64,000 nucleotides of DNA from Natrinema sp046097095 (GTDB lineage: Archaea > Halobacteriota > Halobacteria > Halobacteriales > Natrialbaceae): the NCBI RefSeq assembly GCF_046097095.1, contig NZ_CP175698.1, forward strand, positions 434,001 through 498,000, given 5' to 3'. The notes beneath the pieces were generated by a model. It ran no database searches. It was given only the letters and a program-made list of their open reading frames with translations, and was not told the DNA's origin. Shown here one piece after another: positions 42,879 to 51,810 of this stretch. Made by a program: the position numbers and the translations under genes. The number at the start of each line of letters is the position of its first letter. Position 1 is the first letter of the stretch.

Positions 42879-43439
42879 TCACCGATTGGCCGGCTCGAGG
42901 TCGCCGAGGACGCGGTCGCCGAACATGAGGACTAACAGCGCGCCGACGAGATCGAAGACGAGGTCGAACAGCGTATCGACCCGCCCGTAGGTGACGAGCA
43001 GCGGCTCGAGGCCGAGCCGGTCGGCGACCGTGTGGACGATGTACTCCCCGATCTCCCAGCAGACGCCGCCACAGGCGACGACCGCGACGACCCGCGGGCG
43101 GGGATCGCGGCCGCGACGACGAGCGACGGCGAAGACGGCCCCGCCGAGCAGCGTCGCCGAGTGGGTGTGCGTGAGGTGGTCCCACCACCAGACGTCGTCG
43201 TAGGGGCCGAGCATGCCGACGGCGTGTGTAAGCATCGCGCTCTCGAGATAGATGCGCTGCCAGTTCCGGAACTCGACGTCGTACTGCCGTTCAGCGATCC
43301 CGGGTAGATACGTCGCGACGAGGGCGACGACCGCGTTCGCGACGGCTCCCGGATTCCGTCGGCGAACGCCGACGACGAACACGGCGACGATAGCGTATCG
43401 AATCCCGCGCTCGGCCTCCCGTCCGACGGTCGTCTGCAT
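42879..43439 (-). CDS. Polytopic membrane protein of unknown function
   Basis: A 186-residue protein with about five hydrophobic segments. Notable features are DDVWWWDHLTHTHSATLLGG, with three tryptophans and a cluster of histidines, and GGVCWEIGEYIVHTVADRLG. The WDHxxHxHS pattern and the later WEIGEY resemble DUF2238/YjdF-type small membrane proteins, in which these polar residues lie in the membrane. It may bind a metal or heme, but there is no proof. It is convergent with the thioesterase gene. Confidence 0.75.
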   Translation of the reverse strand: MQTTVGREAERGIRYAIVAVFVVGVRRRNPGAVANAVVALVATYLPGIAERQYDVEFRNWQRIYLESAMLTHAVGMLGPYDDVWWWDHLTHTHSATLLGGAVFAVARRRGRDPRPRVVAVVACGGVCWEIGEYIVHTVADRLGLEPLLVTYGRVDTLFDLVFDLVGALLVLMFGDRVLGDLEPANR

Positions 43440-43538
43440 GACTCTCCCTGATAGATGCCGGCGTTTCGGGTATAAACCCCTCGTCGAACGGCCGCGAGGG
43501 TGATCGCTCGAACCGAGATAGCCGCGATGGCGTACTCG

Positions 43539-43676
43539 TTATTCAGATCGGTTCTCGGCGAGGTGCTCCCAGATCTCCGTGCAACCGGCACCTTCCTCGA
43601 TATCGTCCAGGTGGGCGTCGTCTCGCGTCTCGTCCGACTCGGTCGTCTCCCGATAGTCTTCGACTGCGTCTGTCAT
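43539..43676 (-). CDS. Small acidic haloarchaeal protein, 45 residues
   Basis: A 45-residue protein, MTDAVEDYRETTESDETRDD followed by AHLDDIEEGAGCTEIWEHLAENRSE. The first half is disordered and acidic. The last 18 residues (GAGCTEIWEHLAENR) look like a conserved helix with one cysteine, and I recall similar ends in small haloarchaeal proteins. The frame runs 26 codons further upstream, but this ATG suits the composition. It lies 99 bp upstream of the membrane-protein gene on the same strand. Confidence 0.55.
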   Translation of the reverse strand: MTDAVEDYRETTESDETRDDAHLDDIEEGAGCTEIWEHLAENRSE

Positions 43677-43919
43677 CGGTGGATGCAATGATCGGTACCC
43701 GCATAAAAACTCGATAGCGAGCAACACGTACCCGTACTCACGCCTGTCGGACAACCATGCCGCTATCTTGGATCGAGTTCGGACGGGCTCGACGACCGGA
43801 TCGAGGCTCGTCGACGACTCTGCGGCCGGTTTTTGGCTCGAGACCGTGTTCCGAGAACGCGCCGTTGTCTCCGTTCTAATGACTTCATAGTAATCCCCGC
43901 GTCATCGCCCATAGTCGCT

Positions 43920-45311
43920 ATGTTCGGAACCAGCGGTATCCGCGGCCCCGTCGGAGAGGAGGTAACGGCTGCTCTCGCGCTCTCGGTCGGACGCGCCGTC
44001 GCGTCGGACGGCTACGATCGTGTCGTTGTCGGACGCGACGTTCGAGAGAGCGGTGCGGTGCTGATAGACGCGCTCACTGCCGGCCTCCGAGAGTGCGGTG
44101 CGGACGTGCTCGAGGCTGGCGTCGCGGCGACGCCGACGATCGCGCGAACCGTTTCCCGGACGAACGCGGACGCAGGAATCGTCGTCACGGCCTCGCACAA
44201 CCCCGCACCGGACAACGGGATCAAACTCTGGGACGCGTCGGGCAAAGCGTTCGATCCCGAGCAACTCGAGGCGATTGCCATGCGGATCGACGGCGACGAG
44301 TACGATCCGCAGGCATGGGACGGCCAGGGCTCGAGCGAGTCGCTTGCGGACGCGACGGATCGCCACGCGGCGGCGCTGCGCGAGTCAGTGTCGCTCCAGG
44401 AGTCGCCGAGCGTCGTCGTCGATATCGGCAACGGGACCGGCGGGATCACCGCGCGCGTCCTCTCGGAACTCGGCTGCGATGTCACGACGCTGAACGGGCA
44501 ACAGGACGGGAGCTTTCCCGGTCGGCCGAGCGAGCCGACGCGGGAGACGCTCGCCGAGCTCTCGGCGCTCGTCGCGGCGACGGACGCCGACCTGGGGGTC
44601 GCACACGACGGCGACGCCGACCGGATGCAGGCCGTCGACGAGACCGGTACGTTCGTCCCGAAAGACGTCCTACTCGCGCTGTTCGCCCGGGAGGCCGCAA
44701 GCGACGGCGACGCCGTCGCCGCGCCGGTCGGGACCAGCATGGCCGTCGACGACGCGCTGGCGGCCGTCGGCGCGTCGGTGACGCGAACGCGGGTCGGCGA
44801 CGGCTTCGTGGCCGACCGCACTACGCGCCCGGACGTCGTCTTCGGGGGCGAACCCAGCGGAGCCTGGATCTGGCCGACCGAAACCCCGTGTCCGGACGGG
44901 CCGCTGGCCGCGTGCAAGCTGGTCGAACTCGTCGCCGACCGGGGGCCGCTGTCCGCGCTCGTCGAACGGGTTGAAACGTATCCCATTCGCCGCACCTCAC
45001 TCGAGGTCGCGGACAAAACCGCCGTGATGGACCGGGTCGACGATCGGGTCCGCAAACGGTACGACGACGTCGACGCGCTCGACGGTGTCTACGTCGACCT
45101 CGACGACGGCTGGTTCCTCGTGCGTGCAAGCGGCACCGAACCGCTCGTCCGCGTCACGGCAGAGGCGCGAGACGAGTCGCGAGCCGAGCGACTGGAAGCA
45201 GCGGCCGTCGATGTCCTCGAGCAAGCGATCGAAGCGGCATCGGACGCGGGCCGCCAATCCGACCACGATGGCGGCCGGGAGGCCGACACGATCACACCGG
45301 ATCGGCCGTGA
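43920..45311 (+). CDS. glmM: Phosphohexomutase (phosphoglucosamine/phosphomannomutase)
   Basis: A 463-residue alpha-D-phosphohexomutase that moves phosphate between C1 and C6 of a sugar. The start MFGTSGIRGPVGEEVT is the family N-terminus, the phosphoserine is Ser92 in VVTASHNPAPDNGIK, the metal loop is DGDADRMQ, the sugar loop is GGEPSGAWIW and the phosphate loop is RASGTEPLVRV. GEPSG could fit glucosamine-1-phosphate or mannose substrates, so the gene symbol is tentative. It supplies precursors for nucleotide sugars and lies just upstream of the surface-polysaccharide region. The ATG at 43920 is used; 29 upstream in-frame codons are not family-like. Confidence 0.85.
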   Translation: MFGTSGIRGPVGEEVTAALALSVGRAVASDGYDRVVVGRDVRESGAVLIDALTAGLRECGADVLEAGVAATPTIARTVSRTNADAGIVVTASHNPAPDNGIKLWDASGKAFDPEQLEAIAMRIDGDEYDPQAWDGQGSSESLADATDRHAAALRESVSLQESPSVVVDIGNGTGGITARVLSELGCDVTTLNGQQDGSFPGRPSEPTRETLAELSALVAATDADLGVAHDGDADRMQAVDETGTFVPKDVLLALFAREAASDGDAVAAPVGTSMAVDDALAAVGASVTRTRVGDGFVADRTTRPDVVFGGEPSGAWIWPTETPCPDGPLAACKLVELVADRGPLSALVERVETYPIRRTSLEVADKTAVMDRVDDRVRKRYDDVDALDGVYVDLDDGWFLVRASGTEPLVRVTAEARDESRAERLEAAAVDVLEQAIEAASDAGRQSDHDGGREADTITPDRP

Positions 45312-45526
45312 TCGGGTTCGACGGGCGGCGTCGACACGCTCCCGATCGTTCGGCCGTTAGTCTCCAAGGCCGCCGATTCCGAACGATACGACGGTTTAAC
45401 GGATCGATAATGAAGTGTTTCGTTGCGCTCGGCGGACGTAGAGCGTGGTGCAACGAACGCACCGCTGTCGCGAATCGTCGACAGCGGAACGGGACCATCG
45501 ACTGATATACGTGAACCAATGAAACG

Positions 45527-47209
45527 ATGACTCGGACGTTTCGCCGTGATGACACTGAATTGACCGAACGGACCGCGAGTGACGGGGACGGACTGGACAC
45601 GCTTCTCATCGGTATCGACGCGGGCTGTCTGCCCGTTTTCGAGCGGCTGTTCGATGCCGATCGGATTCCGACCATCGAGCGGCTCTGCTCGGAAGGCGTG
45701 AGCGCACCGCTCGAGTCACAGATTCCGCCGTGGACGCCGAGCGCCTGGCCGTCGATCTACACCGGCGTCAACCCCGGGAAACACGGCGTCGTCGGCTTCG
45801 TCGGCTACGACGGCTACGACTGGCACGTGACGAGCAACGACGACGTCCGCGAACACTCGCTGTGGACGCTGCTGGATCGACACGATCGCTCGAGCGTCGT
45901 CGTTAACGCGCCGGTCACCCACCCGCCGGACGAGTTCGACGGTGCCGTCATCCCAGGATTCCTCGGACCGGAGGACCCGCCGTGCCATCCCAAGGGACTG
46001 CTCGACGAGGTCCGCGACGCGATCGGTGAGTACCGCGTCTACCCGAGATACACGCGCGGCGACGACTCGCTCTCCGACGACGCGAAGATCGAGGAGTACG
46101 AGAATCTCGTCCGGATGCGCGGCGAGGCGTTTCGCTACCTCGTCGACGAGTTCCGGCCCGACTTCGGGTTCGTCCAGTTCCAGAAGACGGACACCGTCTT
46201 TCACGAGTTCAGCGGCGAGCAACGACACGTCGACAGCGTCTACGAGGCGACCGACGAACAGATCGGTGAGATTCTCGAGGCCTGTGATCCGGACCGAGTC
46301 TTCCTCGTCAGCGACCACGGAATGGGGCCGTACGACGGCTACGAGTTCCGAATCAACGAGTTCCTCCGCGACGAGGGCTACCTCGAGACGACGACCGGCG
46401 GCAAAGGAATGCCGTCGTGGACGCCGATGCGCCGGCGGCTCCGCGAAGGGGAAGAGGTCGACACCTGGGAACCGGGTGCGGTCGCACGCGCGGCGTCGGT
46501 CGCGGCGCGGTTCGGCATCACCGCTCGCCGCCTTCGGAAGGCCCTCGAGCGGATCGGGCTGGCGGGGCTCGCGAGGAAGTACGCGCCGGGCGGTGTCACA
46601 CGCACGGCGAACGAACAGGTCGACTTCGCCGAGTCGGCGGCCTACGTTCGCGCGCGGACCGAACTCGGGGTCCGGATCAACCTCGAGGGGCGCGACCCGA
46701 ACGGCGTCGTTCGACAGGACGCGTACGAACAGCTCCGCGAGGACCTCATCCGACGGCTTCAGGCCGTCGAAACGCCCGACGGCGAGCCGTTCTTCGAGAC
46801 GGTCGCGCCGCGCGAACAGTACTTCCACGGCGATAAGATCGACGCAACCGTCGACATCGTCACGATCCCCGCTGACTTCGAACACACCCTCACCGAGCAG
46901 TTGGGCGACGGCGACTACTTCGGCCCGACCGAGCCTTGGAACCACAAACTCGACGGGGTCTTCGTCGCGACGGGCGCGGGAATCGATGAGGACGCCTCGC
47001 TCGAACGGGCACACCTCTTCGACGTCGCCCCCACGGTCATGGCTGCGATGGGGATTCCCTACAGCGACCGCATGGACGGCAGCGTCGTTCCCGTCGTCGA
47101 TCCGATCGACCCGATCTCCTATTCGGCGTACGACGGCGACGACAAGCAGCGGCCGGCGACCGACGAGGCGGTGACAGACCGGCTAGCCGATCTCGGCTAT
47201 ATGAACTGA
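45527..47209 (+). CDS. Alkaline-phosphatase-superfamily phosphodiesterase/nucleotide pyrophosphatase
   Basis: A 560-residue protein of the type I phosphodiesterase/alkaline phosphatase superfamily. Metal and nucleophile motifs are LLIGIDAGCLPVFERL, PPWTPSAWPSIYTGVNPGKH with the Thr/Ser nucleophile region, QFQKTDTVFHEF and FLVSDHGMGPYDGY. No signal peptide or transmembrane segment is visible, so it is probably cytoplasmic. Members of this group occur in many haloarchaeal sugar and surface-polymer clusters, and their substrates are mostly unknown. The 215 bp upstream hold no gene I can support. Confidence 0.83.
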   Translation: MTRTFRRDDTELTERTASDGDGLDTLLIGIDAGCLPVFERLFDADRIPTIERLCSEGVSAPLESQIPPWTPSAWPSIYTGVNPGKHGVVGFVGYDGYDWHVTSNDDVREHSLWTLLDRHDRSSVVVNAPVTHPPDEFDGAVIPGFLGPEDPPCHPKGLLDEVRDAIGEYRVYPRYTRGDDSLSDDAKIEEYENLVRMRGEAFRYLVDEFRPDFGFVQFQKTDTVFHEFSGEQRHVDSVYEATDEQIGEILEACDPDRVFLVSDHGMGPYDGYEFRINEFLRDEGYLETTTGGKGMPSWTPMRRRLREGEEVDTWEPGAVARAASVAARFGITARRLRKALERIGLAGLARKYAPGGVTRTANEQVDFAESAAYVRARTELGVRINLEGRDPNGVVRQDAYEQLREDLIRRLQAVETPDGEPFFETVAPREQYFHGDKIDATVDIVTIPADFEHTLTEQLGDGDYFGPTEPWNHKLDGVFVATGAGIDEDASLERAHLFDVAPTVMAAMGIPYSDRMDGSVVPVVDPIDPISYSAYDGDDKQRPATDEAVTDRLADLGYMN

Positions 47210-47308
47210 GTCGCCGTTACGAGGCCGATTCGCGTCGCTGCAACCATCGCTTAGCCGCGCTATAAGTATGGGCCGATCGCACCGAGAGAACGGTACGTCC
47301 GACATCGC

Positions 47309-47971
47309 ATGGGATTCATCGCAGAAGTTCACCTGGCTCACGACGACTTGCCGCTGGTACCGACCATCGAGCGCTCGTCCGACGTGACCCTCAGGTACGA
47401 GTACGGGACGACACACGGCGACCGACGCCTACAGTTCGTCTCGGCGTTTGGCGATGACTACCCGACGCTCGAGGCCGCGATGGCGGCTGATCCGACCGTT
47501 TCGGATCCGACTCGCATCGCTACGTTCGACAACCGGGTGATCTACCGCGTTGTCGTCGATACTGACCTCGAGCTCATCCCCGCTCGGTGTGCCGAACACG
47601 GGTTGTTCATCTTCACGATCACCAGCGACGACGACGGCTGGGTGACGCGACTCCACCTCCCGGATCGCGACGCGCTCTCTGCATTTCGGATCAACTGTCG
47701 TGACCGTGACATCTCGTTTCGCATCACGCAGCTATACGACTCATCGGTGTCGGACGATCAGACGTACTTCCTGACCGACCGGCAACACGAGATCCTCACG
47801 ATGGCGTACTACGCGGGCTACTTTCAGGTCCCGCGGAACGCCACGCAAGACGATCTCGCCGACCGACTCGGCGTCTCCGATTCGGCGGTCTCCCAGCGGC
47901 TCCGCCGCGCCATCTCCGAACTGATCGCCGCGACGCTCGAGAACGATCGACTGCCGGCTAAACATGGATAG
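47309..47971 (+). CDS. Bacterio-opsin-activator-type HTH-10 regulator at the edge of the surface-polymer region
   Basis: A 220-residue regulator. The C-terminal HTH-10 domain is LTDRQHEILTMAYYAGYFQV, DDLADRLGVSDSAVSQRLRR and AISELIAATL. The N-terminal 155 residues are a strand-rich Bat-associated sensor with a possible ligand pocket. It is a paralogue of the product of the gene at 19389. Its position just ahead of the beta-helix, flippase and deacetylase genes makes it a candidate regulator of that set. Confidence 0.86.
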   Translation: MGFIAEVHLAHDDLPLVPTIERSSDVTLRYEYGTTHGDRRLQFVSAFGDDYPTLEAAMAADPTVSDPTRIATFDNRVIYRVVVDTDLELIPARCAEHGLFIFTITSDDDGWVTRLHLPDRDALSAFRINCRDRDISFRITQLYDSSVSDDQTYFLTDRQHEILTMAYYAGYFQVPRNATQDDLADRLGVSDSAVSQRLRRAISELIAATLENDRLPAKHG

Positions 47972-47990
47972 CTCCGGCCGGAGATGACTC

Positions 47991-48055
47991 ATGTTATCTG
48001 ATGTAACATCGGACCTGTTCGGCATTGATCATTCACACCGGCGCTAAACTAGCGC
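47991..48055 (+). terminator. Two adjacent stem-loops after the Bat-type gene
   Basis: ATGTTA (47991-47996) pairs with TAACAT (48004-48009) over a 7-nt loop. GCGCTA (48041-48046) pairs with TAGCGC (48050-48055) over a 3-nt loop. They lie 20-84 bp beyond the Bat-type stop and before the AT-rich promoter region of the beta-helix gene. Tandem terminators are the simplest reading. Confidence 0.35.
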
Positions 48056-48260
48056 GTCTCCAGAACCAAATTCCGTGCTCCCGGGTAGTGATACGTCTCA
48101 CGTCTACTTCGTGATATCATCCTATATTCATTAGAATAGTATAACTTTCACTACTACTGACGAACACTCGAACGGTGCGATCAACGTTCACTCTTAAAAG
48201 CTTGCCATCCGAATCCATAGATACTGGGCCTCCTCATTACTCAAAACAAATTGAATTTCA

Positions 48261-49910
48261 ATGTCGGAACGAAGTGGTATGAAACACTCAAATCGAGGCG
48301 ATTCTCGCGGCTCTCGGCCGGCCGGAAGGGGAGACGGCCAGCCTCCGCTCGACGATTCGTCTAGTGGAACGGGATCGAGACGCAGGTTCTTACAAGGTAC
48401 CGTCGCAGCGTGTGCCGTCGGCATGGGGCTGACATCGACTGCGAGCGCGGCGTCGGAACCGTATGGACAGTACTACGACGAGTATTCGACCGTCGTGGAC
48501 GTGACCGAGGCGGGAGCAGATAACTCCGGCGACGAATCGATTACGCCCGTTCTCGACGAAATTAGGGACGACGACACCCTACTCGTTTTTCCCGAGGGTC
48601 GGTACTACATGGACGAGCAGTTCCGGTTCACCGGCTTCGAAAACTTCGGCGTCGTCGGGGAAAATGCGACGCTGGTCCCGGCAAACTATTACGACTTCTC
48701 CGGACCGAACTACCGACTCTTTCGTCTCGGCGTCTCGTACAGTCCCGGAGGCCGCCTCCGATTCGAGGGATTCGACGTCGATCAGACGGCCTCCAATACG
48801 GGTATCAGGACGATCGAGGCCAACGTCTCCGACCGACTCGAGGTACGGGACATCACGATCCACGGGCAACACGACAGCGGTACCTGGGGGCCGGGGCTGT
48901 TCAACATCACCGACTCAGACGGCACTGGGATCGTCGAACGCTTCCGCGCCCCGGATGGCGGTGCGTGGATCAACGACACGCCGACCGCGGGCGACCGCTG
49001 GCGCGGGCCGAGCGGCATCGTGGCGAATCAGAACGTGGGGACCCTCGAGTTCAAACACTGCTGGCTCGGCGCGTTCCCGGACAACGGACTCTATGCGGCC
49101 ACCGGGAGTGGGAAGATAATCGTCTACGGCGGCCTCTATCAGAACAGCAACGGCGCGAACGTCCGGATCGGCGGTCGTGGTAGTGAGATCAGATGGCCGA
49201 CGGTCGAGATCGATTCGACGCGGCCGGAAGACCGGTCTCAACGCGGTATTCGGATCGAGAACGGCCGGAACATCACGATCCACGGTGCGGCGGTCGAGAA
49301 CTCCTCGCCCGAAGCGACTAGTCACGCGGTTTCGGTGATGAACACCTGCGAGAGTGCGTGGATCGAGGACACTCGCATCGAACTCCGCGGCGACGACGTG
49401 AACCACGGGATCGTGCTCTCGCCCAACTGCGGGGGGGTGACGGTCGTCGACACAACGGTCACCCACGAGACCGCGGGCGGCTATCCGTTCTGGATTCAGG
49501 ACAGCGATAATACCGAACAGATCCTCGCCGAAGGCCTCACGATCACGGGCCAGTCGGGCGACGCGGAGGGCTTCCGCGATGGGATTCGCTGCGAACGCGA
49601 CAACTGCCGGTTCAACAACATCGATGTCGCACAACCCGGCCGCAGCGGCGTCGATCGGAACGCCATCGTCAATACGGCGAGTGAGGTGACGGTCTACAAG
49701 AGCGACCTGCGCGCTAGCCAGTATCCGTTCCTCGATATCGGCACCAATACGCTCGTTCGCAATTCGGTGCTCCAGTCCACTGGCGGTCAGGAGGCCGTCT
49801 GCCTGTACGCCTCGTCGACGAGTCCGGCCTTCAAGGAGAACCGTCTGGTCGAGGGCATCCGCGATTTCGGCGCGAGCGACGTCACCACCTGGTCGAACAC
49901 GTACGAGTAA
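48261..49910 (+). CDS. Tat-exported parallel beta-helix protein (polysaccharide lyase/epimerase-like)
   Basis: A 549-residue exported protein. A long polar N-region ends in the Tat signal SRRRFLQGTVAACAVGMG with an AxA-type cleavage site (TASA-ASE) near residue 64; there is no lipobox. The mature part is a right-handed parallel beta-helix: a pectate-lyase-like start (VVDVTEAGADNSGDESI) with repeated short strands and asparagine turns (GIRIENGRNITIHGAAVENS, VLSPNCGGVTVVDTTVTHE). This fold is typical of polysaccharide lyases, epimerases and depolymerases, but no catalytic triad is recognisable to me. It opens the polysaccharide gene set. Confidence 0.8.
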   Translation: MSERSGMKHSNRGDSRGSRPAGRGDGQPPLDDSSSGTGSRRRFLQGTVAACAVGMGLTSTASAASEPYGQYYDEYSTVVDVTEAGADNSGDESITPVLDEIRDDDTLLVFPEGRYYMDEQFRFTGFENFGVVGENATLVPANYYDFSGPNYRLFRLGVSYSPGGRLRFEGFDVDQTASNTGIRTIEANVSDRLEVRDITIHGQHDSGTWGPGLFNITDSDGTGIVERFRAPDGGAWINDTPTAGDRWRGPSGIVANQNVGTLEFKHCWLGAFPDNGLYAATGSGKIIVYGGLYQNSNGANVRIGGRGSEIRWPTVEIDSTRPEDRSQRGIRIENGRNITIHGAAVENSSPEATSHAVSVMNTCESAWIEDTRIELRGDDVNHGIVLSPNCGGVTVVDTTVTHETAGGYPFWIQDSDNTEQILAEGLTITGQSGDAEGFRDGIRCERDNCRFNNIDVAQPGRSGVDRNAIVNTASEVTVYKSDLRASQYPFLDIGTNTLVRNSVLQSTGGQEAVCLYASSTSPAFKENRLVEGIRDFGASDVTTWSNTYE

Positions 49911-50107
49911 TCTTCTTCGAGCGGTTACGAGTGAGGTTTCCCGCTGGTCGCTCCCTCCTCCACCGGAATTCACCTTCAGCCGTTTAATCTCCGTATAATA
50001 ACGCCTTGTGGATGTCACTGTGTCGGTACAGTGAGTCCGCCGGATGGTGAGCGAGCGTCGGCGATGGGGTTCGTCGATCGTCGACCCGAACGTATCAGGG
50101 GAAAACC

Positions 50108-51745
50108 GTGAACAGGAGTATCACGAGCGGTGTCGTCTCGGTCGTGAGCGCGAAAATCGTCGTGCTCTTCGTCACCATTCTCTCGAAGCCGCTGCTGTAC
50201 CGATTCCTCGGCGCATCGGCGTTCGGTGAGTATGCGTTCCTGCTTTCGGTCTTCGCGATCTACATGATCTTCGTTAGTTCGGGGATCACCGACGGCGTCC
50301 GGAAGTTCCTCGCGGAGGACCGTACCGCGGCGAACTGGAGCGAACACGTCGTCGGCTTCTATTTCCGACTGGCGGTCCTCCTCGCCGTCCTCGGCGCGTT
50401 CCTGCTGGTGCTCGCGACGTGGCTCGGACTCGTCGATCGCGCGTTCGGACCCAATCTGACGGGCTATTTCTATGTGCTCGCCGCACTCGTCGTGACGGCG
50501 CAGTTTCGCGACTACGCCCGGAAGACGCTCATGGGGTTCGGTCTCGAGCGCTATTCGGAACCGCTGAAGATCGTCCAAAAGGTCGGCTTCGTCGTGGTCG
50601 CGATTCCGCTGACCTACGCTGGCGTCGGCGTCATGGGTGCGCTCGCGGGCCAGCTGGTCGCGAGCGTGCTCGTCGCCGTCATCGGACTTACGCTCGTCCA
50701 CCGCCGGATACCGCTGTCGTCTATGGTTCGCCGCCCGCCGAAGCAGTTTCCCCGGACGCAACTGCTCACGTTCAACTCGATGAGCATCGTGTTAGTGTTC
50801 CTGATGATGTCGCTGTACCATATCGACATCATCATGCTCCAACATTTCCGGTCGGACACGGTGGTCGGTAACTATCGGGCGGCACTGGCCATCGCCGAGT
50901 TCCTCTGGTTCGTCCCGATGGCGATCCAGACGGTGTTCGTCCACTCGACGTCGGAGCTGTGGTCGCAAAACCGGTTCAGAGAAATCTCGGACCTCGCATC
51001 CCGGACGACGCGCTATACGTTCTTATTGACCGCCGTCATGGCGGTCGGGCTCGCGGCGCTTGCGGACGTCGCCGTCCCGATCTACTTCGGTGCTGAGGCA
51101 AAGCCGGCGATCACGCCCCTGCTGTTGTTGCTTCCGGGAGCACTCGGATTCTCGCTTGCGCGGCCGATCCTCGCGATTTCGCAGGGGAAGGGAGCGCTCC
51201 GCTATCCGGTGGCCGCGACCGGCGTCGCGGCAGTGGTCAACCTGGCGCTCAATCTCACCCTCATCCCGCGATTCGGAATGGGCGGTGCGGCCATCGCAAC
51301 CAGCGTCGGCTACGGCTCGATGTTCGTCTGCCACTGCTGGAGCGCTCGTCGCGTCGGCTTCGATCCGCTTGCGGACGCGCGACTCGGGCGTGCGGCCCTG
51401 ACGACGCTCCTCGCAGCCGTCCCGATCGTCGCGCTCTCGACTGCGATCTCGAACTCGTGGCTCGCACTCGCAGTCGTCCCGCCCGCCGGCTTCGTGATCT
51501 TCGTGGCGTTTGCCCTGCTCGTCGGTGTGATCGACCCGGCGGAACTGTTCGAGGTGCTGTCGGCGTTTCCCGATCCGATCGGCGCGAAAGCGGACGTGGT
51601 TTACGCGTGGCTCGTCGGCGGGGAACGCGGCGGTCCGTCCCGTAACTGGTTACAGCACCTCCTGTTTGTCGCCGGCCTATCGCTGCTGCTTTCGGGGCTC
51701 GCGTTCGGGCTCTTGCGTCCCGAGATACAGACGGTCACGCCGTAA
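50108..51745 (+). CDS. Wzx-type oligosaccharide flippase
   Basis: A 545-residue polytopic membrane protein of the polysaccharide-transport (MATE/MOP-like) superfamily with about 14 transmembrane helices. It begins SITSGVVSVVSAKIVVLFVT and has FLGASAFGEYAFLLSVFAIY and ARPILAISQGKGALRYPVAA, common in Wzx/RfbX proteins. It would move lipid-linked sugar units across the membrane for assembly outside. The start is GTG at 50108. It follows the beta-helix gene by about 200 bp in the same direction. Confidence 0.87.
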   Translation: MNRSITSGVVSVVSAKIVVLFVTILSKPLLYRFLGASAFGEYAFLLSVFAIYMIFVSSGITDGVRKFLAEDRTAANWSEHVVGFYFRLAVLLAVLGAFLLVLATWLGLVDRAFGPNLTGYFYVLAALVVTAQFRDYARKTLMGFGLERYSEPLKIVQKVGFVVVAIPLTYAGVGVMGALAGQLVASVLVAVIGLTLVHRRIPLSSMVRRPPKQFPRTQLLTFNSMSIVLVFLMMSLYHIDIIMLQHFRSDTVVGNYRAALAIAEFLWFVPMAIQTVFVHSTSELWSQNRFREISDLASRTTRYTFLLTAVMAVGLAALADVAVPIYFGAEAKPAITPLLLLLPGALGFSLARPILAISQGKGALRYPVAATGVAAVVNLALNLTLIPRFGMGGAAIATSVGYGSMFVCHCWSARRVGFDPLADARLGRAALTTLLAAVPIVALSTAISNSWLALAVVPPAGFVIFVAFALLVGVIDPAELFEVLSAFPDPIGAKADVVYAWLVGGERGGPSRNWLQHLLFVAGLSLLLSGLAFGLLRPEIQTVTP

Positions 51746-51810
51746 CGGATACTCGAGTCCACGTGGGTCGGTGTTCGGACGATGGGCCGCTGAAATTGTC
51801 CTGTATCGCG

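Noticed and set aside
45716..47014. 432-codon reverse frame over the phosphodiesterase-like gene
   Set aside because: Antisense shadow without motifs; the forward frame carries all alkaline-phosphatase-superfamily motifs.
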